This document shows, one piece after another, positions 8,202 to 17,414 of a DNA stretch of 64,000 nt (the first letter of the stretch is position 1; the number at the start of each line of letters is the position of its first letter). The DNA is from Allokutzneria sp. NRRL B-24872. Lineage in GTDB: Bacteria; Actinomycetota; Actinomycetes; Mycobacteriales; Pseudonocardiaceae. The translations under genes and the position numbers were made by a program. The stretch is taken from positions 1 to 64,000 of the forward strand of contig NZ_MUMH01000092.1 of the NCBI RefSeq assembly GCF_002155965.1, read 5' to 3'. The notes under the pieces are model-generated. The model ran no database searches, had not been told where the DNA came from, and saw nothing but the letters and a program-made list of their open reading frames with translations.

Positions 8202-9005
8202 GTGGAGCACGCGCAGGTGACAGGGACGCTGTTGGCGATGATCGGCCTTGCCGTCGTGGGCGGTGCCTGGTGGGCCTCGCGCGTCAGCACGACCCGTCGC
8301 AGCAAACGGTTCCAGGTGGTGGTGAAGAGCTCCGACAACTACCTCGATGAGTGCGTCCTGGTGCCGCTCATCCCTCGACCGGGCGGGGTCCTGGCGCTCC
8401 GGCTGACCGAGGACCGGGAGATGGCCGCGGTGACCGTGGGGGACGTGTTGTGGGTGTACCCCGATCCGGACATGCCCTCCCGCGTCCGGCTGGACCGCCC
8501 CGTGCTGACGAGGTTCTGGACGGCGCTGATGGCGACCGGTGCCGTGCTGGCGGCCACGGGCGTGGTGGTGCTGCTCCGCGGCGACGTCGGAATGCCGGTC
8601 CTCCCCGCGGACGGCGCGGTCGGGGGCGCGTTCTTCGTCAGCGGCCTGGTGTGCTCCGGCACGGTGGCCTTGGTCGGCCTCGCTGAACTCGTCCTCAACT
8701 GGAAGGGCTCGCGCCGGGTCAGCGGTCCTGTGGTCGCCGTCGAGGAGTTCTACGGGCAGCGCAAGAACAGCTACCAGCCGCTGGTGGAGTACTCCGACGA
8801 GGACGGCACCGTGCGCAGGGTGTGGGGTATGAAGCGCGGGTTCCGGCCGCGACTCGGACGTCGGATCACTGTTCGCGTTGCCGGGCGGCCGCCGCACGAA
8901 GCCATGCACACCACGCCGCTGTTCCTGGTGATGCTGTTGGTGTTACTGCTGTTCGGCCTGCTCGGCTGGAGCGGGTTGGCCGTGATGTTCGGAGTCGTGC
9001 GCTAG
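8202..9005 (+). CDS. Membrane protein with DUF3592-like region
   Basis: 267-aa membrane protein with hydrophobic helices near residues 6-24, 107-130, 145-170 and 235-262. The loop around residues 172-225 (VVAVEEFYGQRKNSYQPLVEYSDEDGTVRRV) has the look of DUF3592-type domains. GTG start. It begins 36 bases after the peptidase gene and overlaps the convergent TAXI-protein gene by 4 bases. Function unknown. Confidence 0.7.
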   Translation: MEHAQVTGTLLAMIGLAVVGGAWWASRVSTTRRSKRFQVVVKSSDNYLDECVLVPLIPRPGGVLALRLTEDREMAAVTVGDVLWVYPDPDMPSRVRLDRPVLTRFWTALMATGAVLAATGVVVLLRGDVGMPVLPADGAVGGAFFVSGLVCSGTVALVGLAELVLNWKGSRRVSGPVVAVEEFYGQRKNSYQPLVEYSDEDGTVRRVWGMKRGFRPRLGRRITVRVAGRPPHEAMHTTPLFLVMLLVLLLFGLLGWSGLAVMFGVVR

Positions 9006-9955
9006 CCGTGCAGGGCTCGGTAGACGGCGGCGGCGCCCGGGTGCAACGGGATGCCCGCCGTCCCGATCAGCGCGCGCACGTCGAGGAACTGCGCGCCAAG
9101 AGCCTCTTGCGGCACAAGGCGATCCGCGCGTTCGGCGAGCACGGTGGTGACCTCGGCGGCGATGTCGTCCGGCAGGTCCGGCAGGCACACGACGAGGTTC
9201 GCCACGCCGACCGTGGGCAGCGACCGCACCTGGCGGTAGCCACCGGCGGGCACGGAGACCTGCTCGTAGACCGGGCCGTGCGCGGCGCGCAGCTTCGGGT
9301 ACACGTCGTCCAGCGGCAGCAGGCGCACGCCCACCCGCTCGTCCAGCTCGGCGATCGCGGGCGTCGGCACCCCGCCTGACCAGACGAGCGCGTCGACTTC
9401 GCGCCGCTCCAAGGCGGTCACCGCGTCGGCGAGCCGGAGCTGGCGCGTGCGCAGGTCGGTCAGCTCCGCCACGGCGGCCAGCCTGGTCGCGAGCAGTGCC
9501 GCGCCGGAACCCGGGGCGCCCATGGACACGCTGCGCCCCTTGAGGTCCGCGACCCGCTGCACGGGGGAGTCGGCGCGCACCACGACCTGGAGGTAGTTCT
9601 CGTAGATCCGGCCGAGCGCGCGCAGTTGGGTCGCGAAGCTGAACGGCGTCCGCCCCGTCGTGGCCGCTTCGGCGGCGTCAGCGTGCGTCAGCGCGAGATC
9701 GGTGCCGCGCGCGGCGAGCAGCGCCAAGTTCGCCACGCTGGCCTGGGTGGTCAGCGCCGTGGCTCGCAGGAGTGGCTGCGCTTGGCGGATCTGCTCGGCC
9801 AGACGTTCGGCGAACGCGAGGTACGGTCCGCCGGGCTCACCCGCCGCGATCTTCAGCTCCCGCGCCGCGCCCCGGTATCCAGGGGCAGTGCACGCCACGC
9901 CGAACGCGCCGACCAGCGCCCCGAGCACGAGCCCCCGCCTGCTCACCCGCGTCAC
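9002..9955 (-). CDS. TAXI-family (TRAP-type) periplasmic binding lipoprotein
   Basis: 317-aa substrate-binding protein of the TAXI group. Leader RRGLVLGALVGAFGVAC ends in a lipobox-like VAC. Family features are LKIAAGEPGGPYLAFAERLA, ADLKGRSVSMGAPGSGA and the C-terminal VLAERADRLVPQE region. TAXI proteins normally feed TRAP permeases, but no DctQ/DctM permease is present here. Instead the gene overlaps a histidine kinase gene by 4 bases (ATGA) and is preceded by a response regulator, suggesting that it presents its ligand to the sensor kinase. Ligand unknown; characterised relatives bind small carboxylates. Confidence 0.88.
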   Translation of the reverse strand: MTRVSRRGLVLGALVGAFGVACTAPGYRGAARELKIAAGEPGGPYLAFAERLAEQIRQAQPLLRATALTTQASVANLALLAARGTDLALTHADAAEAATTGRTPFSFATQLRALGRIYENYLQVVVRADSPVQRVADLKGRSVSMGAPGSGAALLATRLAAVAELTDLRTRQLRLADAVTALERREVDALVWSGGVPTPAIAELDERVGVRLLPLDDVYPKLRAAHGPVYEQVSVPAGGYRQVRSLPTVGVANLVVCLPDLPDDIAAEVTTVLAERADRLVPQEALGAQFLDVRALIGTAGIPLHPGAAAVYRALHG

Positions 9956-11343
9956 GCCGCCACCCCCGGGAGCTCCAGCCGGACGCTGAGCCCGGTCAGC
10001 GTCGCCTTGGAGACCGTCAACGTGCCGTGCCGAGCGCGCGCGAGCTGGTCGGCGATCGCCAGCCCCAGCCCCGTTCCCCGGCTGCTCTGGTGCTGGGTCG
10101 AGCGCCAGAACCGTTCCGTGGCAAGGGAAAGCTCATCTTCGCTGAGGCCGGGGCCGTCATCGGTGACGTCGAGGTCGACGAACTCGCCGGACCGGGCGTG
10201 CGACACGCGCACGGTGCTGCCCGCACCCGCGTACTTGATCGCGTTGTCCAACAGCACGTCCAGCACCTGGGCCAGCTCGCCCTCCTCGCACTCGGCGAGC
10301 AGCGGGTGCTCCAACGGCTGCGGTGCCAGCAGGCCGACCCCGGCGTGCTCGGCGGCGGCGTGCCAGGCGTCGAGCCGGTCCGCGACGACGAGGGCCACAT
10401 CGCAGACCGGAGTGTCCTCTGTGGACAGAGCGATGGTCGCGGCCTTGTTCTCTGCGCCCGCCAACGCGAGCAGACTGTCCAAAAGGGACTCCAAGCGCTC
10501 GACCTCGCCGACGACCGACTGGTAGGAGCGCTCCGCGCCCGCGTTCAGCGCGCCTTCGAGGCCGTCCACCCGCAGGCGCAGTGCCGCCATCGGATTGCGC
10601 AGCTGGTGGGACGCCTCGGCGACCAGTCTCCGTTGCCGCTCAAGGGAATCGGTCACCGCGTCGGACATCAGGTTGAACGAGCCCGCCAGGGACCGCAGCT
10701 CCGTGGGCCCGCGCACCTCCACGTGCGCCCTGGGCTCACCCGAGGCGACCGCGTGCACACCGCGCTCCAACTCCCGCAACGGCCGCAGCACCCACCGCGC
10801 CAACCCCGACGCCAGCGCGGCGAAAACCACCGCGGCCGCGACAGCTCCGGCGAGGATGATCGCCCAGCGCTGGGCGACGTCAGCGGCGGCCGAAGTGACC
10901 GATGCGCGCAGCACCACCGCTCCGGACACCCGCGTTCCCGTGCCAGCGGGACGGGCGAGCAGCAGCGGCTCACTCGACCACGGCCGCAGATCAGGGGTTC
11001 CGCGCCACCGCTGATTGCGCAGCGCGCCGTCCACCAGCGCCCGCACTCCGCTGTCCTGATCGGAGATCCCCGCCTGCACGACGAGGCGCCCTCTGCCGTC
11101 CACGACGAGCAGGCCCTCGCCGTACAGCTCGGTGTAGCGCCCCGCCTCAGCGAGCAGCTGACCGGTGTCACCGGAGGTGTCGGCCTGCTCGGTCAGCGTG
11201 GCGAAGCGGTCGAGATCGGCGGTGCGGTCGATCACCAGCCGCTGCGTGCGCTCCGCCGAAGTGCTGAGCAGCAACGGCACCGCGAAGGCCGCGACGGCGG
11301 CGAGCGAGAAACCCAGCAGCACCAGCAGGAGGCGGGCGCGCAC
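9952..11343 (-). CDS. Sensor histidine kinase (HAMP-HisKA-HATPase)
   Basis: 463-aa membrane kinase. One helix at residues about 5-27, an extracytoplasmic sensor of about 140 residues, a second helix near 168-190 and a HAMP region (LARWVLRPLRELERGVHAVASGEP). The phospho-acceptor is in EASHQLRNPMAALRLRVD. ATP-binding boxes are LDNAIKYA, DDGPGLS and RGTGLGLAIA. GTG start 3 bases after the response regulator stop. The extracellular domain is the likely contact for the co-encoded TAXI protein. Confidence 0.92.
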   Translation of the reverse strand: MRARLLLVLLGFSLAAVAAFAVPLLLSTSAERTQRLVIDRTADLDRFATLTEQADTSGDTGQLLAEAGRYTELYGEGLLVVDGRGRLVVQAGISDQDSGVRALVDGALRNQRWRGTPDLRPWSSEPLLLARPAGTGTRVSGAVVLRASVTSAAADVAQRWAIILAGAVAAAVVFAALASGLARWVLRPLRELERGVHAVASGEPRAHVEVRGPTELRSLAGSFNLMSDAVTDSLERQRRLVAEASHQLRNPMAALRLRVDGLEGALNAGAERSYQSVVGEVERLESLLDSLLALAGAENKAATIALSTEDTPVCDVALVVADRLDAWHAAAEHAGVGLLAPQPLEHPLLAECEEGELAQVLDVLLDNAIKYAGAGSTVRVSHARSGEFVDLDVTDDGPGLSEDELSLATERFWRSTQHQSSRGTGLGLAIADQLARARHGTLTVSKATLTGLSVRLELPGVAA

Positions 11344-11346
11344 GGC

Positions 11347-12006
11347 CTACACCTCCAGCCGGTAGCCGAACCCGCGGATGGTGGTGAGCAGGCCCGGCCT
11401 GCCGAGCTTGGCGCGCAACTGCGTCATGTGCACGTCCAGCGACCGCGACACCGCGACGAACGCGTCGCCCCAGACCTCGTCCATCAGCTGCTGGCGGCTG
11501 ACCGCCGTGCCCGCGCGGGCGGCGAGCACCGCGAGCAGGTCGAACTCCTTGGCGGTCAACGAGACCGGCTCCCCGCCTACGGTCACCGAGCGCGCCCGCA
11601 CATCAATGTCCACATCGGACACCCGGACGACCTCGTCGGCGCTGGAGCCGCGCGCGGCGGCCCTGCGGGTCACCACGTCCATCCTGGCCAGCAGCTCCGC
11701 CAGCCGCACCGGCTTGACCAGGTAGTCGTCCGCGCCGAGCCGCAGCCCCCTGACCACCGAGCGCTCGTCACCGCGCGCGGTGAGCACGACGACCGGGGTG
11801 TCGGCGACCTGGCGCAGCTTGCGCAGCACCTCCATGCCGTCCCCGTCGGGCAGGCCGAGGTCCAGCAGCACCACGTCGGCGCTCCGGTGCGCGATCAACG
11901 CGTCAGAGCCCCTGGCCACCCGGATGGGGGTGTGGCCGTGCGCGCTGAGGACCTCCAACAGGGCCTGCGCGACCCCGTCGTCGTCCTCCACCAGCAGCAC
12001 GCGCAC
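11347..12006 (-). CDS. OmpR/PhoB-type response regulator
   Basis: 219 aa. Receiver domain with acidic pocket EDDD (7-10), phospho-acceptor Asp49 (VVLLDLGLPDG) and Lys98 (YLVKP). Winged-helix DNA-binding domain from about residue 125 (VSLTAKEFDLLAVLA ... TTIRGFGYRLEV). First gene of the three-gene leftward operon with the kinase and TAXI protein. Confidence 0.94.
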   Translation of the reverse strand: MRVLLVEDDDGVAQALLEVLSAHGHTPIRVARGSDALIAHRSADVVLLDLGLPDGDGMEVLRKLRQVADTPVVVLTARGDERSVVRGLRLGADDYLVKPVRLAELLARMDVVTRRAAARGSSADEVVRVSDVDIDVRARSVTVGGEPVSLTAKEFDLLAVLAARAGTAVSRQQLMDEVWGDAFVAVSRSLDVHMTQLRAKLGRPGLLTTIRGFGYRLEV

Positions 12007-12025
12007 GGCCGTCCGCCCCTGCTTC

Positions 12026-12559
12026 TTACTTGGGCTGTCCCACGACGTACTCGCCCTTGTCGTTCTCCACCTTGATGACGGAGACCTTCTCCTTGCCGTC
12101 GATGGTCACCTTGCACTGGAAGGACGAGCCCGCGGCGATCTTGTTCTTGCTGCCGCAGTTGACCGCGCCGACCTTGGACTCGGCGACACCGAAGCTCTTG
12201 ACGATGGTGTCCTTCACGCCCGTCCTCAGCGCGTTGTCGTCGAAGACGGTGGTGCTGAAGAAACCCATGAAGTACAGCGCCGCCGCCGCGCCGCCCGCCA
12301 CCACGAGCAGACCGAGCGTGATGAACAGGCCCTTCTTGCTCTTCTTCTCCTTGGCGGGGGAGGGGATCGGCGCCTGGCTCGCGCCCCAGCCGCCCTGCTG
12401 CTGGCCCGGGTGCTGCTGGAACTGGCCCTGCTGCTGGGGGTGCTGCTGCGGGTGCTGCTGGGGATGACCGCCGAAGCCCGGCTGCGGGCCGGTCGGCGGG
12501 CCCTGGCGCGGGAACTGGCCGGGCTGCTGGGGCGGGTACGGGCCCTGGGGAGTGCTCAT
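12026..12559 (-). CDS. Gln/Pro-rich single-pass protein with DUF4333-like domain
   Basis: 177 aa. Residues 1-65 are low-complexity, rich in Gln, Pro, Gly and His; a Lys cluster (KEKKSKKG) precedes one transmembrane helix (about residues 77-98). The exported C-terminal domain of about 75 residues (VFDDNALRTGVKDTIVKSFGV ... VNCG ... FQCKVTIDGK) matches the DUF4333 pattern with two cysteines. Type II topology. It lies downstream of the secreted protease/lipoprotein genes on the same strand. Function unknown. Confidence 0.75.
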   Translation of the reverse strand: MSTPQGPYPPQQPGQFPRQGPPTGPQPGFGGHPQQHPQQHPQQQGQFQQHPGQQQGGWGASQAPIPSPAKEKKSKKGLFITLGLLVVAGGAAAALYFMGFFSTTVFDDNALRTGVKDTIVKSFGVAESKVGAVNCGSKNKIAAGSSFQCKVTIDGKEKVSVIKVENDKGEYVVGQPK

Positions 12560-12640
12560 CGCTTCGCTACCTCGTTGGCTCGGTTCTGGCCTGGACGGTG
12601 CCGCTCATCACGCTGCGGTGGTGTAGCGCGCCGCAGTGCT

Positions 12641-13546
12641 TTATCGCGCAGCGACCTTGTCCAGGAACTCCTTGCGCGCGGCCTCGGTACCGAGCGCGGT
12701 GACGTCGAAGTCGGAGATCGGCGGCGGGAAGTCCTTGGCCGCGCTCTTGCCCGTGACCTCGTAGGCGATGGCGATCTCCAGCTTCTTGCCCTCCTTCTCC
12801 AGGGCGGCGTTCATCGTGATCGACTTCAGGTCCCCGCCCGGCGCGACGGTGATCTTGGTCGGGATGAAGGAGTCCATCATCGACTGCGGGAACTGCTTGC
12901 GCAGGTCCTCGGGGAAGAACAGGACGCGGCCCTCGACGAACGCCTTCAGCGTCACGCCGGTCTCCAGCACCGTGCTGCCGTCGGCCTGCTCCTTGTAGCG
13001 CTTGAAAACGTTCTGCGCGTTCTTCTGCGTCAGCTTGATCGCGTCCTGCATCGCGCACACCGTCTGGATGCCCGCGATCGCGCAGACGTTGAAGCCCTTC
13101 TTCGGCGCGAACGTCGGGTAGGACACCCACGGCGTCGGCGCGAGGTCCTTGAACCGCGCGCCCAGCAGCGCGTAGTCCCGCTCGGAGCCGCTGGGGTGGT
13201 AGACGTCGTAGTTGTCGTTGGTCTCCTTGGTCGTCCTGGACTTGGTGAAGATCGCGGGCGGTTCCGGCTTACCCTTGTCCGCCGCCTGGTACCAGACGAT
13301 GTCGATCTCCTTGAGCGCCTTCTTGCCCGCGAAGGCGCCCAGCGTGGAGATCGTGGACTTCTGGTCCCTCGGCTTGGTGAACTGCTCGTCCAGCTTCGCG
13401 TAGGCCTCGTCGAAGCGGCCCGCGTTGAACGCCGCGACCTCCGCGTCGTCGGCGCGCGCGGACGGGGTGATCTTCTGCCCGCAGCCCGCGAGCAGCAGCG
13501 CGGTCGCGGCCAGCGCCACCAGTGCGGTCAGTCGGTTAGTGCGCAT
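12641..13546 (-). CDS. Secreted lipoprotein, unknown function
   Basis: 301-aa lipoprotein: signal LTALVALAATALLLAGC with Cys22 in an LAGC lipobox. The mature part begins with a helical segment (ADDAEVAAFNAGRFDEAYAKLDEQF) and has two cysteines close together (VCAIAGIQTVCAM). No family recognised. It starts 3 bases after the secreted protease stop codon, so it is translationally coupled and may be an inhibitor, substrate or cofactor of that protease; this is inference from order only. Confidence 0.75.
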   Translation of the reverse strand: MRTNRLTALVALAATALLLAGCGQKITPSARADDAEVAAFNAGRFDEAYAKLDEQFTKPRDQKSTISTLGAFAGKKALKEIDIVWYQAADKGKPEPPAIFTKSRTTKETNDNYDVYHPSGSERDYALLGARFKDLAPTPWVSYPTFAPKKGFNVCAIAGIQTVCAMQDAIKLTQKNAQNVFKRYKEQADGSTVLETGVTLKAFVEGRVLFFPEDLRKQFPQSMMDSFIPTKITVAPGGDLKSITMNAALEKEGKKLEIAIAYEVTGKSAAKDFPPPISDFDVTALGTEAARKEFLDKVAAR

Positions 13547-13549
13547 CGG

Positions 13550-14590
13550 TCATGCCCCCGAGTCGGCGCTCTTGTAGAGGTTGTAGGCGATCTTGCCCAT
13601 CACCGCGCCCCACGCGGTGACGTCGTTGCCCGTGGAGTGGCTGGAGATCATGTACCCCGCGCCCGTGCTGTCGTTGAAGCGCGTGAACCACCCACCGCCG
13701 GAGCAGCCACCGGTCATGACGCAGGGGATCGAGAGCGTGTTGTTGCGCGCCCGGTTCTCGGTGTAGGTCGGCGCGGAGCACGTGCGCATCGTGTTGCCGT
13801 CGAAGGGCGGCCCCGCCGGGTAGCCGAGCGTGCGAATGCTCTCGGCCTTCGTGTCGAAGGCGATGCCCTGCCCGCCGACCGCGTCCTCGATGTTCTTGCC
13901 GCCGAGCGGGCGCATCCGCAGGAACGCGTAGTCGTAGGACCAGCCGGTGCCCTGCGCTCCCCGCGCTCCGTCCGTGGCGTCCCTGCGGAACTCGATCGGC
14001 GCGTAGATCGACTCCACGGCCCACTTGCCGTACGGGGAGGAGCGGTTGGTGTCACCGGGGACGAACATGACGTTGCTCGCCCACTCCCGGCCCTCGTGGG
14101 TGTCCCAGATGCAGTGCGCGGCGGTGGCCACGATGGTCCCGGACTCGGAGTTCACCACCTGGCCCGAGCAGACGTAGTTCTGGTTGCCGTAGCTCATGTA
14201 CAAGCGGCCGTTGGCGCTCCCGCTCAGCCCGGCCTTCGACCACATGCCACCGCTGTTGTCGGCGGGCTGCGGCTTGGACGGCGGGACCGGCCCGGTGGTC
14301 GGGTGGATCACCACGCCGACCGGCTCGTCCTTGGGCACGTCGGTGGTCTGGCCCGGCTGCGGCTGACGCGGCTTCGCGCTCTTCATCCGGTCGCTGTTCC
14401 AGTAGTCGTTGACCTGCTGCGGGGTGCTGGTGAACACCTTGCGGAGGTCGCTGGACTTGGTACCGGCCAGCTCTTCCTCGATGTTGCGCGTCGACGGTCC
14501 GGCCTTCGGTGTTCCGGGCAGGGCCGTCGTGCACGCGGCCAGCGCGGTGATCGCGGCGAGTACCGCGAGCGCGGTACGCAGGTGTCGCAT
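13550..14590 (-). CDS. Exported trypsin-like serine protease (lipoprotein)
   Basis: 346 aa. Signal MRHLRTALAVLAAITALAAC gives Cys20 as lipidation site. A linker of about 110 residues precedes an S1 domain with His in ATAAHCIW, Asp in WSYDYAFLRMRP and Ser in MTGGCSGGGWF. Cysteines flank His and Ser in the usual S1 pattern. ATG 14590 was preferred over a start seven codons upstream because the signal starts there and GGGGGA precedes it. Likely acts at the cell surface. It heads a leftward operon with the lipoprotein gene. Confidence 0.85.
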   Translation of the reverse strand: MRHLRTALAVLAAITALAACTTALPGTPKAGPSTRNIEEELAGTKSSDLRKVFTSTPQQVNDYWNSDRMKSAKPRQPQPGQTTDVPKDEPVGVVIHPTTGPVPPSKPQPADNSGGMWSKAGLSGSANGRLYMSYGNQNYVCSGQVVNSESGTIVATAAHCIWDTHEGREWASNVMFVPGDTNRSSPYGKWAVESIYAPIEFRRDATDGARGAQGTGWSYDYAFLRMRPLGGKNIEDAVGGQGIAFDTKAESIRTLGYPAGPPFDGNTMRTCSAPTYTENRARNNTLSIPCVMTGGCSGGGWFTRFNDSTGAGYMISSHSTGNDVTAWGAVMGKIAYNLYKSADSGA

Positions 14591-14865
14591 CAATCCCCCA
14601 GATCGACTCAAGTCTTTCGCACTGCGATGAGGCAGGTTAGCGCCCAGTCCGCACAGCTCACCCGGCGTGTCCCCGCGGGCAGGCTAGTACCGCGTTCACC
14701 CGGACGGCGCACCGAGGCTCCAACCTCACCCGAGAAGGGCACCGGGTTCGACGTCGCGGGCGGCCCCGCGGTTTCGGACCGCATTGTCGAGGTGCGCGCG
14801 CCGGGGCTCTCGGCGCTTCGGTGTCACCGTGACCAAGTCGTTGCCGTCGGAGCTACCCTCGGCCC

Positions 14866-15684
14866 GTGAGTGCCGTGTGGACGATCAGGTACGCCACGGT
14901 CGCCCCCGGCGACCCGTACCACGCGCGCCTGATCGACATGCCCCGGCACCGGGTCGAGCGGCACACCCACCACGACTTCGTCGAGCTGATGTACGTGCTG
15001 GAGGACGGCGGCGTGCACGTGCTCGACGAGCAGCCGGAGCGCATGGTCCGCGACACCCTCTACCTGCTGCACCCCGGCGAGGCCCACTCCGTGCACACCG
15101 ACGACGAGCTGAGCTACGTCAACGTCGCCGTCCCCGTCGCCACGTGGGGTTCGCTGCTGGACGTCTCCGGCATGTCCGGCTCCGTCGGCGGGAAGGTCCA
15201 CGTGCGCGCGCCCGGGGTCGCTGAGGCGTTCACCGACCTCGTCCGCTCCGGCGAGCGCGATCCCGCCGGGCTCGACCTGCTGAGCTTCGCCTCGGTGGTG
15301 CTGCCGCTGTTCGCCGGGCACGCCGCGACGGCCACGCTGCCGGACTGGCTGCGCGAGGCGTGCGCCGGTTTCGACCGCGAGCGGGACCGGTGGAGCGAGG
15401 GCGTCTCGCTGCTGCTCGCCCTCGCCGCGGTCAGCCACGGCCACCTCGACCGGAGCATGCGCAGGTTCCTCGGGCTCACCCCGTCGCAGTGGGTCGAGAG
15501 ACGTCGCATGCGGCTGGCGCGCCAACTGCTGGTCGGCACCAGCGATTCGATCTCCACGGTCGCCCTGAGGTGCGGCTACGGCAACGTCACGTACTTCTCG
15601 CGCCGCTTCGCGATGATGCACGGCGTCCCGCCGAGGGACTACCGCGACAGGTCAAGAAAAGTCGGATTCTCGCGCAGCAGGTGA
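14866..15684 (+). CDS. AraC-family regulator with cupin-like sensor
   Basis: 272 aa. The N-terminal half is cupin-like (RHTHHDFVELMYVLEDGG...LYLLHPGEAHSV). The C-terminal AraC domain has one clear HTH (DSISTVALRCGYGNVTYFSRRFAMMHGVPPRDYR) and a more degenerate first HTH (HGHLDRSMRRFLGLTPSQWVERRR). GTG start. A phytanoyl-type dioxygenase gene starts 27 bases downstream and is its likely co-transcribed target. The 254-bp spacer upstream (14612-14865) shows no obvious element. Confidence 0.87.
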   Translation: MSAVWTIRYATVAPGDPYHARLIDMPRHRVERHTHHDFVELMYVLEDGGVHVLDEQPERMVRDTLYLLHPGEAHSVHTDDELSYVNVAVPVATWGSLLDVSGMSGSVGGKVHVRAPGVAEAFTDLVRSGERDPAGLDLLSFASVVLPLFAGHAATATLPDWLREACAGFDRERDRWSEGVSLLLALAAVSHGHLDRSMRRFLGLTPSQWVERRRMRLARQLLVGTSDSISTVALRCGYGNVTYFSRRFAMMHGVPPRDYRDRSRKVGFSRSR

Positions 15685-15711
15685 CACACGCCCGCGCCCA
15701 CCTGCGTCAGC

Positions 15712-16476
15712 ATGGGCCCCATGAGCCACGCCGCCGAAGTGCTGTCCTATGAGGACAGAGGCTACGCGGTCTTCCGCGAGGTCCTCGATCCTTCACTCAT
15801 GGCTGAAGTCGGTGAGCACGTCGACTGGCTGCACCGCGAGCACCCCGACCGGCGCGGCGAGCAGCTCTCCCACGAGCTCGTGGCCAGGGACCCGTTCTGG
15901 GTCAGGTTGATCAGCGACGAGCGCCTGCTCGACATCGCCTCGGCGTTCCTCGGCGAGGACCTCGCGCTGTTCGCCTCGCACTACATCAGCAAGCCCCCGT
16001 ACTCCGGCCAGGCCGTGCTCTGGCACCAGGACGGCGCCTTCTGGCCGCTCGACCCGATGCGCGTGATCACGCTCTGGCTCGCCGTCGACGAGTCCACCCC
16101 CGACAACGGCTGCCTGCGGGTGATCCCCGGCTCGCACCGCACCGCCATCGGCGCCACCCGCGAGCGCACCGACGTCGACAACGTCCTCGGCGCCGAGACC
16201 ACCGTCGCCGTCGACGAGTCCCGTGCCGTCGACCTCGTGCTCAGCCCCGGGGACGTCGAGGCGCACCACCCCAACATCGTCCACGGCAGCAACGCCAACA
16301 CCTCACCGAAGCGGAGATGCGGTTTGACGATCCGGTACATCCCCACGTCCACGCGGATCACCAGCGCGGAGCAGCCGTTCCCGAGTGCACTGCACCTTCG
16401 CGGCGAGGTGGGGGTGAACGTGTACCAGCCACGTCCGGTCATGCCGGCGCGGTGGGCCTGGGAAGGCGCCGCGTAA
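15712..16476 (+). CDS. Phytanoyl-CoA dioxygenase family Fe(II)/2-oxoglutarate oxygenase
   Basis: 254-aa oxygenase (ATG 15712; ATG 15721 is equally possible). The iron triad is visible as His105 and Asp107 in LWHQDGAFW and His191 in NIVHGS; Arg208 (LTIRYIP) should bind 2-oxoglutarate. The fold is that of PhyH/EctD-type hydroxylases, but ectoine-specific context is absent. Paired with the upstream AraC regulator. Substrate unknown. Confidence 0.87.
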   Translation: MGPMSHAAEVLSYEDRGYAVFREVLDPSLMAEVGEHVDWLHREHPDRRGEQLSHELVARDPFWVRLISDERLLDIASAFLGEDLALFASHYISKPPYSGQAVLWHQDGAFWPLDPMRVITLWLAVDESTPDNGCLRVIPGSHRTAIGATRERTDVDNVLGAETTVAVDESRAVDLVLSPGDVEAHHPNIVHGSNANTSPKRRCGLTIRYIPTSTRITSAEQPFPSALHLRGEVGVNVYQPRPVMPARWAWEGAA

Positions 16477-16616
16477 CCCTTTTCGGGGACACCAGGCCCC
16501 TGCCCTCCTGGGGTTCGTCCGTCTTCAGACCCCCTAACCCCCGCCATATCCGCGAGGTAGGGGAGTCGAGGCGAACGGTATTGGACGGCGCGCCAGCGAC
16601 CGGGGAGGGTTGGGGC

Positions 16617-17414
16617 GTGCGAGAGAGCGGGCTGGCCGAAGCGGTCGCGGAACTGGTGCGGGACGGGGATTCGGTCGCGCTGGAAGGGTTCACCCATCTC
16701 ATCCCGGTGGCGGCGGCGCACGAGATCGTGCGGCAGCGCAGGCGGGAACTGACGCTGATCAGGATGACGCCGGACCTCGTCTACGACCAGCTGATCGGAG
16801 CGGGGTGCGCGCGCAAGCTCATCTTCTCCTGGGGCGGCAATCCCGGAGTGGGGTCGTTGCACCGGTTCCGGGACGCGATCGAGAACGGGTACCCGCACCG
16901 CCTGGAGATCGAAGAGCACAGTCACGCGGGGATGGCGAACCGGTACGTCGCGGGAGCCTCGGGGTTGCCGTTCGCGGTGCTGCGCGGCTACATCGGCACA
17001 GATCTGCCAGCCGTGACGCCGACGATCGCGACGGTGCGGTGCCCGTTCACGGGGGAAGAACTCGCGGCGGTGCCAGCGCTCAACCCGGACGTGGCGATCG
17101 TGCACGCGCAGCAGGCGGATCGGCGCGGGAACGTGGCGTTCTGGGGGATCACGGGAGTGCAGAAGGAAGTCGTGCTCGCCTCGAAGAGAGCCCTGGTGAC
17201 GGTCGAAGAGATCGTCGACGAGATCGAGCCGCACCACGGGCAAGTGGTGCTGCCGGCGATAGCGGTGGACGCGGTCGTGAAGGTCGAGCGCGGCGCCTAC
17301 CCCTCCTATGCGCACGGGTACTACGAGCGGGACAACGACTTCTACCGGAAGTGGGACGCGATCAGCCGCGACCGGGACGCGTTCGCGGCGTGGATGCGGG
17401 AGCACGTGGGATGA
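16617..17414 (+). CDS. CoA-transferase subunit A (CatI/PcaI-like)
   Basis: 265-aa alpha subunit of a family I CoA-transferase, which moves CoA between an acyl-CoA and a carboxylate. Typical segments are ALEGFTHLIPVAAAHEIVR, LIFSWGGNPGVGSLHRFRDA and EEHSHAGMANRYVAGASGLPF. The sequence is closer to CatI/3-oxoadipate-type subunits than to IpdA. GTG 16617 has GGGAGG at 16602-16607. It overlaps the B subunit by 4 bases. The exact carboxylic acid cannot be named. Confidence 0.87.
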   Translation: MRESGLAEAVAELVRDGDSVALEGFTHLIPVAAAHEIVRQRRRELTLIRMTPDLVYDQLIGAGCARKLIFSWGGNPGVGSLHRFRDAIENGYPHRLEIEEHSHAGMANRYVAGASGLPFAVLRGYIGTDLPAVTPTIATVRCPFTGEELAAVPALNPDVAIVHAQQADRRGNVAFWGITGVQKEVVLASKRALVTVEEIVDEIEPHHGQVVLPAIAVDAVVKVERGAYPSYAHGYYERDNDFYRKWDAISRDRDAFAAWMREHVG

